From Aerobium sp039839275 (GTDB lineage Bacteria; Pseudomonadota; Alphaproteobacteria; Rhizobiales; Rhizobiaceae), in the NCBI RefSeq assembly GCF_039839275.1, contig NZ_JBDOQP010000001.1:310001-374000 (forward strand): DNA of 64,000 nt. The letters run 5' to 3'. Positions 40,485 to 49,247 of the stretch are shown piece by piece. The notes beneath the pieces are model-generated. The model did not search any database and was not told the DNA's origin. It saw nothing but the letters and a program-made list of their open reading frames with translations. The translations under genes and the position numbers were made by a program. The first letter of the stretch is position 1. Every line of letters begins with the position of its first letter.

Positions 40485-42875
40485 TCAGGCCGCGTCCCAG
40501 ACTTGGTTGAGGATGCGCGCGGCCAGTGCCGCCTTGTCCTGCGGCAGGAAGCGCCCGTAGTGCTTGGCCACCATGTCCGGCGTGTCCTGGATCGCGTAGC
40601 TGGCCTGCTCGTAAGAACCTGTCTTCTTCAGGATGTGCGTTGCCAGCACGTCGCGGACGTTGTGCGGACCGTGCGGCAGCAGCCCTTTGATCACGCCGCG
40701 CCCCGTATAGGGATTGTGGATGCCGTAGCGCTGGATGATCAGCCTCCAGGCCTCGAAGAAGGTGTTCTGGTCATAGGCTGCGGTCACACTGTTCTCCTTC
40801 ATCGTCTTGACGAAGAAGGTACCCGGATCGTCCGCTCCCTTCAGGAGGCGCCCGCGGTGGTGGCTGACATAGGCATCGATGTGACGGTAGAGACCCCCGA
40901 TGTCCGGCAGAACCAGACGAAACGGCTTGTCGCCGAAGTATGATGAATTGGCGTTCTTGAAGGCGACAGACGGGATAAACACCTCCCATCCCTGGTCCCG
41001 TTCGCTCCAGCGCAGTTCGCCCACCTTCATGTCCTCGAGCTGTCGCTCGGAGGTCGGCGTCCGCCCCCTGGGGCACAGCAGCAGCTGGCGCAGGTTCTTC
41101 TGGCGAAGGCCCGTGTGCAGCCCAAAGCGGATGATCAGGAAGGATCGTGTCGCTTCCGCGGCAGCGACCGGGTAGCGTCGCTCGTCGGGCATGATCCTCA
41201 CGATCTCGTCGGCGATCTTCCTGTACTCGCCGACGGGGCTGTCTGCCTCCAGGATAGGCATGATCGCCTCGAACGGATTTCGGTGGACCTTCGCGACGCG
41301 TTGGATTTCCTTGACGCGCCCGGCACAGTGTTTCTGGCAGGTTTCGCATGCAGCGTTCCAGTCGGCCCGTGCTGCCGCAACCTGTGCCTCGGAGACCATG
41401 CCGGGGATGTGCTGGAGATGGGCGGCAAGGTCGGGACGCTGGCGAAGCCAGCCCGTCTCTGCGCGTGTCAGGGCAAGTGCGATGCGCAGCATGTCGACTT
41501 CCCAAGCCGTGTAGAAGCCGCGGCGCTTCTCGCGCCAGGTCAGATACCAGTCCCACACCGAAGGAAAGACCAGCATCGCGAAGGTGAGCGCCTCAAGCGG
41601 AATGCCCAGACCACGAACGGCACTGCGCTTCGGCGCGGCGAGTGCACCGAACAGCAGGCCGAAATGCTCAACCTTCTGGGCAGCCGTCTCTTCACCCCAC
41701 ACGCCGATCCGCTGGAAGCCGAACGTCGTGAGGGTGGCTGTCTTGAACTGCAGCAGTTCCGACATCTCGGTCCAGAGGCGGTATGGTGCGTCGACGGCGA
41801 CGTTGGTGGCGCCTTCGAGGTCGTCATCGTCCGGATCGAGGTCGAGGCCCTGCCGATCGCGCGTGAGCGCGTCGACCGGAGCTGACCCGCCTTCCAGAAC
41901 GCCCGGGAAGCGCACGCCGTAGCGATTGCGCAGAGCGAGCGCCTGGAAGCGACGATAGTCCGTCCCACCAGAAATGATGTTGTCCTGTACCCACTGGAGG
42001 ATCTCTTCGCGCTCCTGGTGCGGCCGTCGGTCGAAATCGTCCGGCAGATGCCAGGCGATGCGACGCAGTTGCGAGGGCGTGATGTCGGTCGGCCGATGCC
42101 CGGAAGTGGCCCGCGCGGGATGGGCAAGCTTTGCCTTGAAGTAGTCTACGGGAAGTCGATACCGACGCTCGATGCGGCTGAGGATCTCGAAGCTCGACAC
42201 AGACCGAGGCGCTCTGGTTCCCTGGATCCACGTGACGAAGGTCTTGTGGTCGAACCCCTCGGTGCCCCGCACGACGGCGCGGCGCAGTTGCCAAGCGCTG
42301 TCGCCGTGGCGGTCCATGTGAAGCTTGAAAGCTTCCGAGAACGTCTCCGGTTCTTCCCATTCCGTCCAGAGCGGTTCGGGAAACTCGATGATCGGCCTTG
42401 GCGCGGTTCCACGCCTGCGCCGAGGAGGAGATGCAGAACGCTGATCAGCCGCGCCATCGTCTGTCGCCGAGGGAACCGAAGCGGTCTTTCGTGGCCGTCC
42501 TCGCTTGCGCGGCGTATCGGTGGGCCGTCTCTCGGCCACGGTCTTATCGACGTCGCCCTTTCGCGAGGCAGCCTCCGCTGCAGGCTCGCGAGCCTTCGCT
42601 CGTGTCCCCAAGAACCGCGTGATGGCGTCGATACCCGGTTCGAGCACCCTACCGGCCGCTGCCAGCGCATCCGCACCCACGCCGCATGCAGCCGCGATCG
42701 CCTCCCAATCGGGATGGCCTCCTGTGCGAGGAGGCAGGGTCGTCTCGTTGATAAGGGTTCGAAGGTAGTTGCTCAGGCGCTCAAGGTCGCGAGGAGGAAG
42801 TACGGAAGCGCCGCGCTGGCGCAGGAACTGTTCGATCATGCGGGGGAAGGCCGCCCGCCTTGCACTGGTCGTCAT
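40485..42875 (-). CDS. Large tyrosine recombinase at the right end of the island, with AT-hook
   Basis: 796 residues from the ATG at 42875; 42923 is an alternative. An AT-hook-like KRGRPRKT follows a Lys- and Glu-rich linker (about 120-130). An HTH-like segment (FDHKTFVTWIQGTRAPRSVS) comes next. Near the end are the catalytic parts: Arg in FGLHTGLRQKNLRQL, His-x-x-Arg in GPHNVRDVLATHI, and Tyr in DTPDMVAKHYGRF. The usual second His is replaced in AIQDTPD. It lies 312 bases from the right attachment site. It could be the enzyme that chose nrdJ, or a remnant of a second element. Confidence 0.82.
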   Translation of the reverse strand: MTTSARRAAFPRMIEQFLRQRGASVLPPRDLERLSNYLRTLINETTLPPRTGGHPDWEAIAAACGVGADALAAAGRVLEPGIDAITRFLGTRAKAREPAAEAASRKGDVDKTVAERRPTDTPRKRGRPRKTASVPSATDDGAADQRSASPPRRRRGTAPRPIIEFPEPLWTEWEEPETFSEAFKLHMDRHGDSAWQLRRAVVRGTEGFDHKTFVTWIQGTRAPRSVSSFEILSRIERRYRLPVDYFKAKLAHPARATSGHRPTDITPSQLRRIAWHLPDDFDRRPHQEREEILQWVQDNIISGGTDYRRFQALALRNRYGVRFPGVLEGGSAPVDALTRDRQGLDLDPDDDDLEGATNVAVDAPYRLWTEMSELLQFKTATLTTFGFQRIGVWGEETAAQKVEHFGLLFGALAAPKRSAVRGLGIPLEALTFAMLVFPSVWDWYLTWREKRRGFYTAWEVDMLRIALALTRAETGWLRQRPDLAAHLQHIPGMVSEAQVAAARADWNAACETCQKHCAGRVKEIQRVAKVHRNPFEAIMPILEADSPVGEYRKIADEIVRIMPDERRYPVAAAEATRSFLIIRFGLHTGLRQKNLRQLLLCPRGRTPTSERQLEDMKVGELRWSERDQGWEVFIPSVAFKNANSSYFGDKPFRLVLPDIGGLYRHIDAYVSHHRGRLLKGADDPGTFFVKTMKENSVTAAYDQNTFFEAWRLIIQRYGIHNPYTGRGVIKGLLPHGPHNVRDVLATHILKKTGSYEQASYAIQDTPDMVAKHYGRFLPQDKAALAARILNQVWDAA

Positions 42876-43088
42876 CGTCGTCTCGTTTGAAAACAACGAC
42901 CCTGTGCCGTTGCCGGCCCGCATCCCTAGCCGGCGGAAGCGTTGGCGTCACCGGCTAATCGGCAACGGTCGAGAGGGATGAAGGTAAGCGTCTGTCGTGC
43001 GGCTCTCAAAGCCCGCCTTCGGCAGGTCCAGGGAGCTTGGCATCGACGCATCGAGGCAACTTGATCCGGCGGGTGCCAAGCTGAAATC

Positions 43089-43139
43089 GCTGGCGGGGAC
43101 GACGACCAGCTATTTGGTTAGCGCGTCGTCCCCGCCAGC
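43089..43139 (-). terminator. Perfect 16-bp stem, likely new nrdJ terminator or element-end hairpin
   Basis: The arms at 43089-43104 and 43124-43139 are perfectly complementary (GCTGGCGGGGACGACG) with a 19-base loop. It lies 49 bases past the nrdJ stop codon on the island side. The stem is very GC-rich and no T run follows. It could end nrdJ transcripts, or be a structural end of the element. Confidence 0.5.
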
Positions 43140-43163
43140 TTCCGGATTAACTCCGCTCAAAAG

Positions 43164-43187
43164 TATGCCAATCTATCAGTTGGCATA
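43164..43187. repeat. TATGCCAA/TTGGCATA inverted repeat beside the right attachment site
   Basis: Eight-base perfect arms with an eight-base spacer (TCTATCAG), directly next to the nrdJ stop codon. The GTATGCC word is shared with the inverted repeat near the left end (10997-11019), in keeping with recombinase-binding sites at both ends. Confidence 0.5.
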
Positions 43188-43214
43188 TCAGGAGCAGCCA
43201 CTTGTACTTCCGCA
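43188..43214 (-). repeat. Right attachment site: current 3' end of nrdJ
   Basis: It encodes the last eight residues and stop of NrdJ. It is the partner copy of 10917-10943: same peptide, with five differing bases, all in the AGT ACA AGT codons (left copy AGC ACT TCG). The element therefore brought its own version of the gene end and kept the protein unchanged. Confidence 0.85.
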
Positions 43215-46200
43215 CGTGTCGCACTTTTCGCAGGTGCCGTTGCGGACCATCGTGAAGTTCTGGCACTCCGAGCAGGAATTGCCGGTGTAGCCCTGCATCA
43301 TGGATTGCTGGCGGCGTTCAGCAGCGAGTGCCTTGGCGTCGGCGGCTTCGCGGGCGGCGGCGTCGGTGAACAGCGCTTCGGCCGGGCTCTCCTCCTCCAC
43401 TGCGACTTCCTCGACGAACTCCTTGGCGCGCTCCTCATAGTCGCGCTTGAAGGCGGTCGCCGGCTGCTGGACCTCCGAGGAGAGCGGCTTAAGCGCCGTG
43501 ACCGTGGCGGTGCCCGAGATCGCACGCACGTTGGAGGTGGACGCGCCCTTTGGCTCGGTGCCGGTCGAGGTCGTGCCGGAGACGACCTTGAGAGGAGACG
43601 CACCGCGGGTCAGGCCGCGCGAGAAAGGCAGAGCCTTGCCTTCATTGATGCCCTTGCCGAGCGCCGTGTTGGAGAAGTCGGACGTGTCGACATGGGCGAG
43701 GTCGCCGCGGGCGAGGTAGGACACCGCCAGTTCGCGGAACACGTAGTCGAGGATCGACGTGGCGTTCTTGATCGCGTCATTGCCCTGCACCATGCCGGCC
43801 GGCTCGAACTTGGTGAAGGTGAAGGCCTCCACGAACTCCTCCAGCGGCACGCCGTATTGCAGGCCGAGCGAGATGGCGATGGCGAAGTTGTTCATCATCG
43901 CGCGGAAGGCGGCACCTTCCTTGTGCATGTCGATGAAGATCTCGCCGAGGCGGCCATCGTCGAACTCGCCGGTGCGCAGGTAGACCTTGTGACCGCCGAT
44001 GACGGCCTTCTGGGTGTAGCCCTTGCGGCGGTTCGGCAGTTTCTCGCGGTCGCGCACGACCTTCTCGATGATGCGCTCGATGATCTTTTCGGACACGGTG
44101 ACGGCCTTGGCTGCCGCCGGTGCTGCCGCCAGTTCCTCCAGCATGTCTTCCGCATCGTCCTCGTCATCGGCGATGAGCGAGGCGTTGAGCGGCTGCGACA
44201 GCTTGGAACCGTCGCGGTAGAGCGCGTTGGCCTTGAGCGCCAGCTTCCACGACAGGAGATAGGCGTCCTTGCAGTTCTCGACCGTGGCGTCGTTGGCCAT
44301 GTTGATGGTCTTGGAGATGGCGCCCGAGATGAAGGGCTGGGCGGCCGCCATCATGCGGATGTGGCTTTCGACCGAGAGGTAACGCTTGCCGATCTTGCCG
44401 CAGGGATTGGCGCAGTCGAACACCGGCAGGTGCTCGTCCTTCAGGTAAGGTGCCCCTTCGAGTGTCATCGCACCGCAGACATGGATGTTGGCCGCCTCGA
44501 TCTCCTTCTTGGTGAAGCCCAGCGCAGGCAGAATCTCGAAGGAGAAGTCGTTCAACTGCTCGTCGGTGAAGCCGAAGGTCTCCTTCAGCCAGTCGGCGCC
44601 GAGCGTCCACTGGTTGAAGATGAACTTGATGTCGAAGGCGGAAGCGGTAGCTGCGTTGAGCGCCTCGATCTTCTCGTCGGTGAAGCCCTTGGCCTTGAGC
44701 GAGCCGGGGTTGACGCCGGGCGCCTGGTTCAAATTGCCGTGGCCGACGGCGTAGGCCTCGATCTCGGCAAGCTGCGCCTCGGTGTAGCCGAGCGAACGCA
44801 GGGCTTCCGGCACGGCGCGGTTGATGATCTTGAAGTAGCCGCCACCAGCGAGCTTCTTGAACTTCACCAGCGCGAAGTCGGGCTCGATGCCGGTGGTGTC
44901 GCAATCCATGACGAGGCCGATCGTGCCGGTCGGCGCGATGACGGTGGCCTGGGCGTTGCGGTAGCCATATTCGGCGCCGAGGTCGATCGCCTTGTCCCAG
45001 GCGGCACGGGCGTGCTCGACGAGTGCCGTCTGGCTGACATGGTCGGCATTGATCGGCACCGGAGAGACCGCCAGCTTCTCGTAGCCTTCGGTTTCGCCAT
45101 AGGCCGCGCGGCGATGGTTGCGCATGACGCGCAGCATGTGAGGCGCGTTGGCGGGATATTCGGGGAAAGCGCCGAGTTCGCTCGCCATCTCGGCCGACGT
45201 CGCGTAGGCGACACCGGTCATGATCGCGGTGAGCGACGCGCAGATGCCGCGGCCCTCGTCGGAATCATAGGGGATGCCGGAGGTCATCAGCAGGCCGCCG
45301 ATATTGGCGAAGCCGAGGCCGAGCGTGCGGTACTCGTAGGACAGCTTGGCGATCTTCCACGACGGGAACTGCGCCATCATCACCGAAATCTCGAGCACCA
45401 TCGTCCAAAGGCGCACGGTATGCTCGTAGGCCTCGATGTCGATCGTGCCGTCGGTGTTGCGGTAGGTCAGAAGGTTGATCGAGGCGAGGTTGCACGCCGT
45501 GTCGTCGAGGAACATGTATTCCGAGCACGGGTTGGACGCGCGGATCGGGCCGGCGGCCGGGCAGGTGTGCCAGTCGTTCATCGTGGTGTTGAAGTGCAGG
45601 CCCGGATCGGCAGAGGCCCAGGCGGCGTAGCCGATCTTCTCCCACAGGTCGCGTGCCTTGAGGGTCTTGTGCACCTTGCCGTCGATACGGCGGATGAGGT
45701 TCCAGTCGCTGTCGTCCTCGACGGCGCGCAGGAAGTCGTCCTTGAGTGAGACGGAATTGTTGGAGTTCTGGCCGGAGACGGTCAGGTAGGCCTCGGAATC
45801 CCAGTCAGTGTCGTAGGTCTTGAATTCGAGCTGGGTGTAGCCCTGCCTGGCGAACTGGATGACGCGCTTGACGTAGTTCTCCGGCACGGAGTTTTTCTTG
45901 GCGGCACGGATTTCGCGCTTCAGCGCCGGGTTCTTGGCCGGGTCGAAGCAGTCGCCATTGTCGGCCTCGCAGTTGACGCAGGCCTTCATGATGGCGGCGA
46001 GGTGCTGCTTGACGATCTTGGAGCCGGTGACCAGGGCAGCGACCTTCTGCTCCTCGTTGACCTTCCAGTCGATGTAAGCCTCGATGTCGGGATGGTCTGC
46101 GTCGACAACGACCATCTTGGCGGCGCGGCGCGTGGTGCCGCCCGACTTGATGGCGCCTGCGGCGCGATCACCGATCTTGAGGAACGACATCAGACCTGAC

Positions 46201-46952
46201 GACTTGCCGCCGCCCGAAAGCTTCTCGCCTTCGCCGCGCAGCATCGAGAAGTTCGAACCGGTGCCGGAGCCGTACTTGAACAGCCGCGCCTCACGTACCC
46301 AAAGGTCCATGATGCCGCCCTCGTTGACGAGGTCGTCGCCGACGGACTGGATGAAGCAGGCATGCGGCTGTGGATGTTCGTAGGCCGACGACGAGCGGGT
46401 GAGCTTGCCGGTGAAGGGGTCGACGTAATAGTGGCCCTGGCCGGGGCCGTCGATGCCGTACGCCCAGTGCAGGCCGGTGTTGAACCATTGCGGCGAGTTC
46501 GGCGCCACGCGCTGGGTGGCGAGCATGTAGGCAAGCTCGTCGCGGAAGGCGAGGGCGTCTTCCTCGGCCTTGAAGTAGCCGCCCTTCCAGCCCCAATAGG
46601 TCCAGGTGCCTGCAAGACGATCGAAAACCTGACGCGCGTCGGTCTCTGAGCCGTAACGTTCGTCTTCGGGCAACTCGGCAAGCGCGGCCTCGTCGGCCAC
46701 CGAACGCCACAGGAAGGAGGGAACGTCGTTCTCCTCGACCTTCTTGAGACGCGCCGGGACGCCCGCCTTGCGGAAATATTTCTGGGCCAGAATGTCGGCG
46801 GCGACCTGGCTGAACTGCGCCGGCACGTCGATATCGGCCAGGCGGAACACGACCGATCCGTCGGGGTTCTTGATTTCGCTCGTCGCCTTGCGGAAATCGA
46901 TCTCGGCATATGCCGTCTGGCCTGCCTTGGTGAAACGACGTTCGATGCGCAT
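43188..46952 (-). CDS. nrdJ: Vitamin B12-dependent ribonucleotide reductase (class II)
   Basis: 1254 residues. It reduces ribonucleotides using adenosylcobalamin. Typical stretches are FNTGLHWAYGIDGPGQGHYY, NPCSEYMFLDDTACNLASIN with an active-site Cys, EYRTLGLGFANIGGLL and TIGLVMDCDTTGIEP. The tail is Cys-rich (CSECQNFTMVRNGTCEKC, then CGSTSGCS), thought to shuttle electrons or bind metal. Length is normal for the alphaproteobacterial form. The last eight codons come from the inserted island, yet the protein is unchanged. Two NrdR-like boxes lie upstream. Confidence 0.96.
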   Translation of the reverse strand: MRIERRFTKAGQTAYAEIDFRKATSEIKNPDGSVVFRLADIDVPAQFSQVAADILAQKYFRKAGVPARLKKVEENDVPSFLWRSVADEAALAELPEDERYGSETDARQVFDRLAGTWTYWGWKGGYFKAEEDALAFRDELAYMLATQRVAPNSPQWFNTGLHWAYGIDGPGQGHYYVDPFTGKLTRSSSAYEHPQPHACFIQSVGDDLVNEGGIMDLWVREARLFKYGSGTGSNFSMLRGEGEKLSGGGKSSGLMSFLKIGDRAAGAIKSGGTTRRAAKMVVVDADHPDIEAYIDWKVNEEQKVAALVTGSKIVKQHLAAIMKACVNCEADNGDCFDPAKNPALKREIRAAKKNSVPENYVKRVIQFARQGYTQLEFKTYDTDWDSEAYLTVSGQNSNNSVSLKDDFLRAVEDDSDWNLIRRIDGKVHKTLKARDLWEKIGYAAWASADPGLHFNTTMNDWHTCPAAGPIRASNPCSEYMFLDDTACNLASINLLTYRNTDGTIDIEAYEHTVRLWTMVLEISVMMAQFPSWKIAKLSYEYRTLGLGFANIGGLLMTSGIPYDSDEGRGICASLTAIMTGVAYATSAEMASELGAFPEYPANAPHMLRVMRNHRRAAYGETEGYEKLAVSPVPINADHVSQTALVEHARAAWDKAIDLGAEYGYRNAQATVIAPTGTIGLVMDCDTTGIEPDFALVKFKKLAGGGYFKIINRAVPEALRSLGYTEAQLAEIEAYAVGHGNLNQAPGVNPGSLKAKGFTDEKIEALNAATASAFDIKFIFNQWTLGADWLKETFGFTDEQLNDFSFEILPALGFTKKEIEAANIHVCGAMTLEGAPYLKDEHLPVFDCANPCGKIGKRYLSVESHIRMMAAAQPFISGAISKTINMANDATVENCKDAYLLSWKLALKANALYRDGSKLSQPLNASLIADDEDDAEDMLEELAAAPAAAKAVTVSEKIIERIIEKVVRDREKLPNRRKGYTQKAVIGGHKVYLRTGEFDDGRLGEIFIDMHKEGAAFRAMMNNFAIAISLGLQYGVPLEEFVEAFTFTKFEPAGMVQGNDAIKNATSILDYVFRELAVSYLARGDLAHVDTSDFSNTALGKGINEGKALPFSRGLTRGASPLKVVSGTTSTGTEPKGASTSNVRAISGTATVTALKPLSSEVQQPATAFKRDYEERAKEFVEEVAVEEESPAEALFTDAAAREAADAKALAAERRQQSMMQGYTGNSCSECQNFTMVRNGTCEKCDTCGSTSGCS

Positions 46953-46967
46953 CTCTTTTCCCTTTAG

Positions 46968-46983
46968 TCCCTAAATATAGTGT
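46968..46983. promoter_or_regulatory. NrdR box, proximal to nrdJ
   Basis: TCCCTAAATATAGTGT fits the NrdR consensus (acaCwAtATaTwGtgt) at 13 of 16 positions. It ends 16 bases before the nrdJ start codon, so NrdR bound here should block expression when dATP is high (known for the family). Confidence 0.65.
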
Positions 46984-47593
46984 CTTCGGACTGGAAACGC
47001 ATCGCGTTCTCCACAGTCTCCTGACACAGTCCGCCGCATGCCGCCACGCCCTCTCGCAGCGACGCTATCGGCCCCGGTGCCTCAATGGTCCGAAACAAAC
47101 CGGTCACGGTTCATTCGGCCCGCCAAACACCGCGGCCCATACTCTTCCTGACGCCTGATTGTGAATTCAGTCGGCAAATCAACGCTGCCGAGGCTTCACA
47201 TTATCTGGTGCTGATGGTGGCTGCAAACACTAAATATAGTCTTAACAGATGATTTACGCCACATCGAGCATCGCGTCTGCGTCATGGCAACAGGTGGCGC
47301 CAAAAGCGCGTCAGCGGACCGCCATGACCTGCGGCCAGCCCCCTCGAACACATACAAAACTGGAAAAACGGCCACGATACGGAGTTCGTCGACCACGTCC
47401 CCGAAGGACGCATGGCCCATAAAAGGCGACTCGTCCGACATGGTCAAGAACTCGTTTATTTATGTTTTATGACCCCAATATCTTGTGTGCATGAATGTGG
47501 ATAGCGGGGAGAAGAAACGGCCGGAAAATCTGCGCGATCGCCCCAAATTGCGGGCCGGAGCAGCCAGCGGCGGCTTGTCCACATGCCGTTGCG
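46984..47593. other. Long upstream region of nrdJ
   Basis: About 610 bases with no supported gene; two short frames overlap on opposite strands and neither looks coding. It holds a second NrdR-like box at 47227-47242 and should contain the nrdJ promoter. The stretch 47440-47500 is AT-rich. Confidence 0.5.
47227..47242. promoter_or_regulatory. NrdR box, distal
   Basis: ACACTAAATATAGTCT fits the NrdR consensus at 14 of 16 positions and shares CTAAATATAGT with the proximal box. The two are about 259 bases apart, far more than the usual three helical turns. This one may mark the real nrdJ promoter with a long leader. Confidence 0.6.
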
Positions 47594-49144
47594 TCAGGCC
47601 AAGGCGTCGAGCAGAAGATAGGTCATTGCGGCCAGCAGCGCGGAGGCCGGCACGGTCGTGACCCACGCGGCAGCGATCGTCGTGACGTGGGCTCGGCGCA
47701 CCAGCTTGCGGCGCGCGATCTCTTCACGCGAGATCGGCGGGCCATCGCTTTCGAGGTCGTCGCTCTGGACAGGTTTCTCGGGCGAGGTCTCACGCGCGGC
47801 GCGCGCACGGCTTGCCTTGCGTTCCATGTAGGCCCGGCGGCGTGACGAATTCGCCGTGTACCACTCGCGAAAGAAGCCGACGCCGAAGACGGCGCCAACC
47901 GCGATATGGGTGGAACTGACCGGGAGGCCGAACCAGGAGGCGACGATTACGGTGATCGCGGCGGAAAGCGCGACGCAGAATGCGCGCATCGGATTCAGCT
48001 TGGTGATCTGCTCGCCGACCATGCGAATCAGCTTGGGGCCGAAGAGGACAAGTCCCAGCGAAATGCCGACGGCTCCGATCGCCATGACCCAAAGAGGCAC
48101 ACCTACCGCGCCGCCGAAGCCGCCGCCGCTTGCGGCCTGAACGATCGCGGCGAGCGGGCCGACCGCGTTGGCGACATCGTTGGCCCCATGGGCGAAGGAA
48201 AGCAGGGCCGCCGAGCAGATGAGCGGCAGGTTGAACAGCTTGCGCAGCGACTGGTTGCGGTTCTCCATGCCATGCGACAGACGCCGGACTCGGATGTGGC
48301 TCCAGCCCCAGGCCAGCGCGAAGCTCCCAATCCCAAGCAGTGCGATCTGAAACCCGGACAAGTGGACCACGCGCCTCAGCCCTTTGGTGGCCAGGTATGC
48401 GGCAAACGCGCCCGCCATGATCGCCACCAGCAGCGGCACCCAGCGCCGCGCTGCAGAGATCTTGTCGTCCTGATAGATGATGGCCGACTTGACGAAGGCG
48501 AGGAACAGCGCCGCGATCACGCCGCCGAGGAGGGGAGATATCACCCAGCTCGCCGCGATGCCGCTGAGCATACCCCAGTTGACCACGGAAATACCGGCGG
48601 CAGTGGCGCCGGCGCCGACCACGCCGCCGACGACAGCGTGCGTGGTGGACACCGGGGCGCCGATCCACGTGGCGAGGTTGACCCACAGGGCGGATGAAAT
48701 CAGCGCCGCCATCATCAGCCGGATGAAGTCCGATGAGTTGCTCATCGCGGCGGGATCGACGATACCGCGGGCAACGGTGTTCATCACCTCGCCGCCGGCA
48801 ATCAGGGCGCCAGCGCTCTCGAAGATGGCTGCGATCGCCAGCGCGCCACCCATGGTGAGCGCCTTTGCGCCGACGGCGGGGCCGACATTGTTGGCGACGT
48901 CGTTGGCGCCGATGTTCAACGCCATGTAACCGCCGATCGCGGCGGCTGCGATGATGATGACGGCGCGTGGTTCACCTAGCGCGAACAAGGCTGCGATGAC
49001 CGCAGATAGCGCAAGAAACAGCAGGGCGAGACCCGGCGCCACCAGTCCACGCGCGACGAAGCTCGTTGCTTCCTCGACGACGACCAGCTTGTCGAGGTCC
49101 TTGTCGAGCGTGTCCTTGCGTGTGTCGGGGGCGAATTCCGTCAT
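47594..49144 (-). CDS. pit: Inorganic phosphate transporter, Pit family
   Basis: 516 residues from the ATG at 49144, chosen because AGGA is well spaced before it; the ATG at 49150 lies directly on the AGGA. The two PHO4 signature repeats are GANDVANNVGPAVGAKALT near residue 80 and GANDVANAVGPLAAI near residue 325. About ten hydrophobic helices are visible. The carboxyl part has a charged cytosolic loop (about 440-480) before the last helix. It imports metal-phosphate with protons. It stands alone and upstream is the convergent-free promoter of the Nudix side. Confidence 0.92.
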   Translation of the reverse strand: MTEFAPDTRKDTLDKDLDKLVVVEEATSFVARGLVAPGLALLFLALSAVIAALFALGEPRAVIIIAAAAIGGYMALNIGANDVANNVGPAVGAKALTMGGALAIAAIFESAGALIAGGEVMNTVARGIVDPAAMSNSSDFIRLMMAALISSALWVNLATWIGAPVSTTHAVVGGVVGAGATAAGISVVNWGMLSGIAASWVISPLLGGVIAALFLAFVKSAIIYQDDKISAARRWVPLLVAIMAGAFAAYLATKGLRRVVHLSGFQIALLGIGSFALAWGWSHIRVRRLSHGMENRNQSLRKLFNLPLICSAALLSFAHGANDVANAVGPLAAIVQAASGGGFGGAVGVPLWVMAIGAVGISLGLVLFGPKLIRMVGEQITKLNPMRAFCVALSAAITVIVASWFGLPVSSTHIAVGAVFGVGFFREWYTANSSRRRAYMERKASRARAARETSPEKPVQSDDLESDGPPISREEIARRKLVRRAHVTTIAAAWVTTVPASALLAAMTYLLLDALA

Positions 49145-49247
49145 CGTCATTCCTGAATGGGCACCGTGTCCGGACGGGACACGACTTCAGGGAACCGCTT
49201 AGGAAAGCTGGTGCGTGTTAACAACCCGGCTCCGCGCTTCCGCGTGC

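Larger units (their letters stand above)
42924..43187. other. Right terminal region of the island, two inverted repeats and no gene
   Basis: No gene. It holds a 16-bp perfect hairpin (43089-43139) and an 8-bp inverted repeat (43164-43187) that abuts the nrdJ stop. This is the element end on which nrdJ transcription now has to terminate. Confidence 0.55.
10936..43214. mobile_element. Integrative element of about 32 kb inserted in the 3' end of nrdJ
   Basis: It is bounded by the two copies of the nrdJ 3' end (10917-10943 and 43188-43214), with TGCGGAAG as the likely crossover core. It holds three tyrosine recombinase genes plus a small coiled-coil gene at the left end and a fourth large recombinase at the right end. 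Between them are three blocks of DNA-conflict genes. The right end rebuilds the nrdJ reading frame with different codons, so the target gene stays functional. Whether this is one element or two nested ones (left trio versus right recombinase) cannot be settled here. Confidence 0.82.

Noticed and set aside
43089..43187. CRISPR-like repeats at the right island end
   Set aside because: There are two unrelated inverted repeats and no regularly spaced direct repeats.
10936..43214. Naming the island as a gamma-mobile-trio or RIT element
   Set aside because: The number of recombinases fits loosely, but sizes, accessory gene and target cannot be matched to those families without a profile search.
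43305..45749. 814-codon open frame on the plus strand
   Set aside because: It is antisense to nrdJ; long antisense frames are common in GC-rich genes, and the composition (Arg, Gly and Val rich) is not protein-like.
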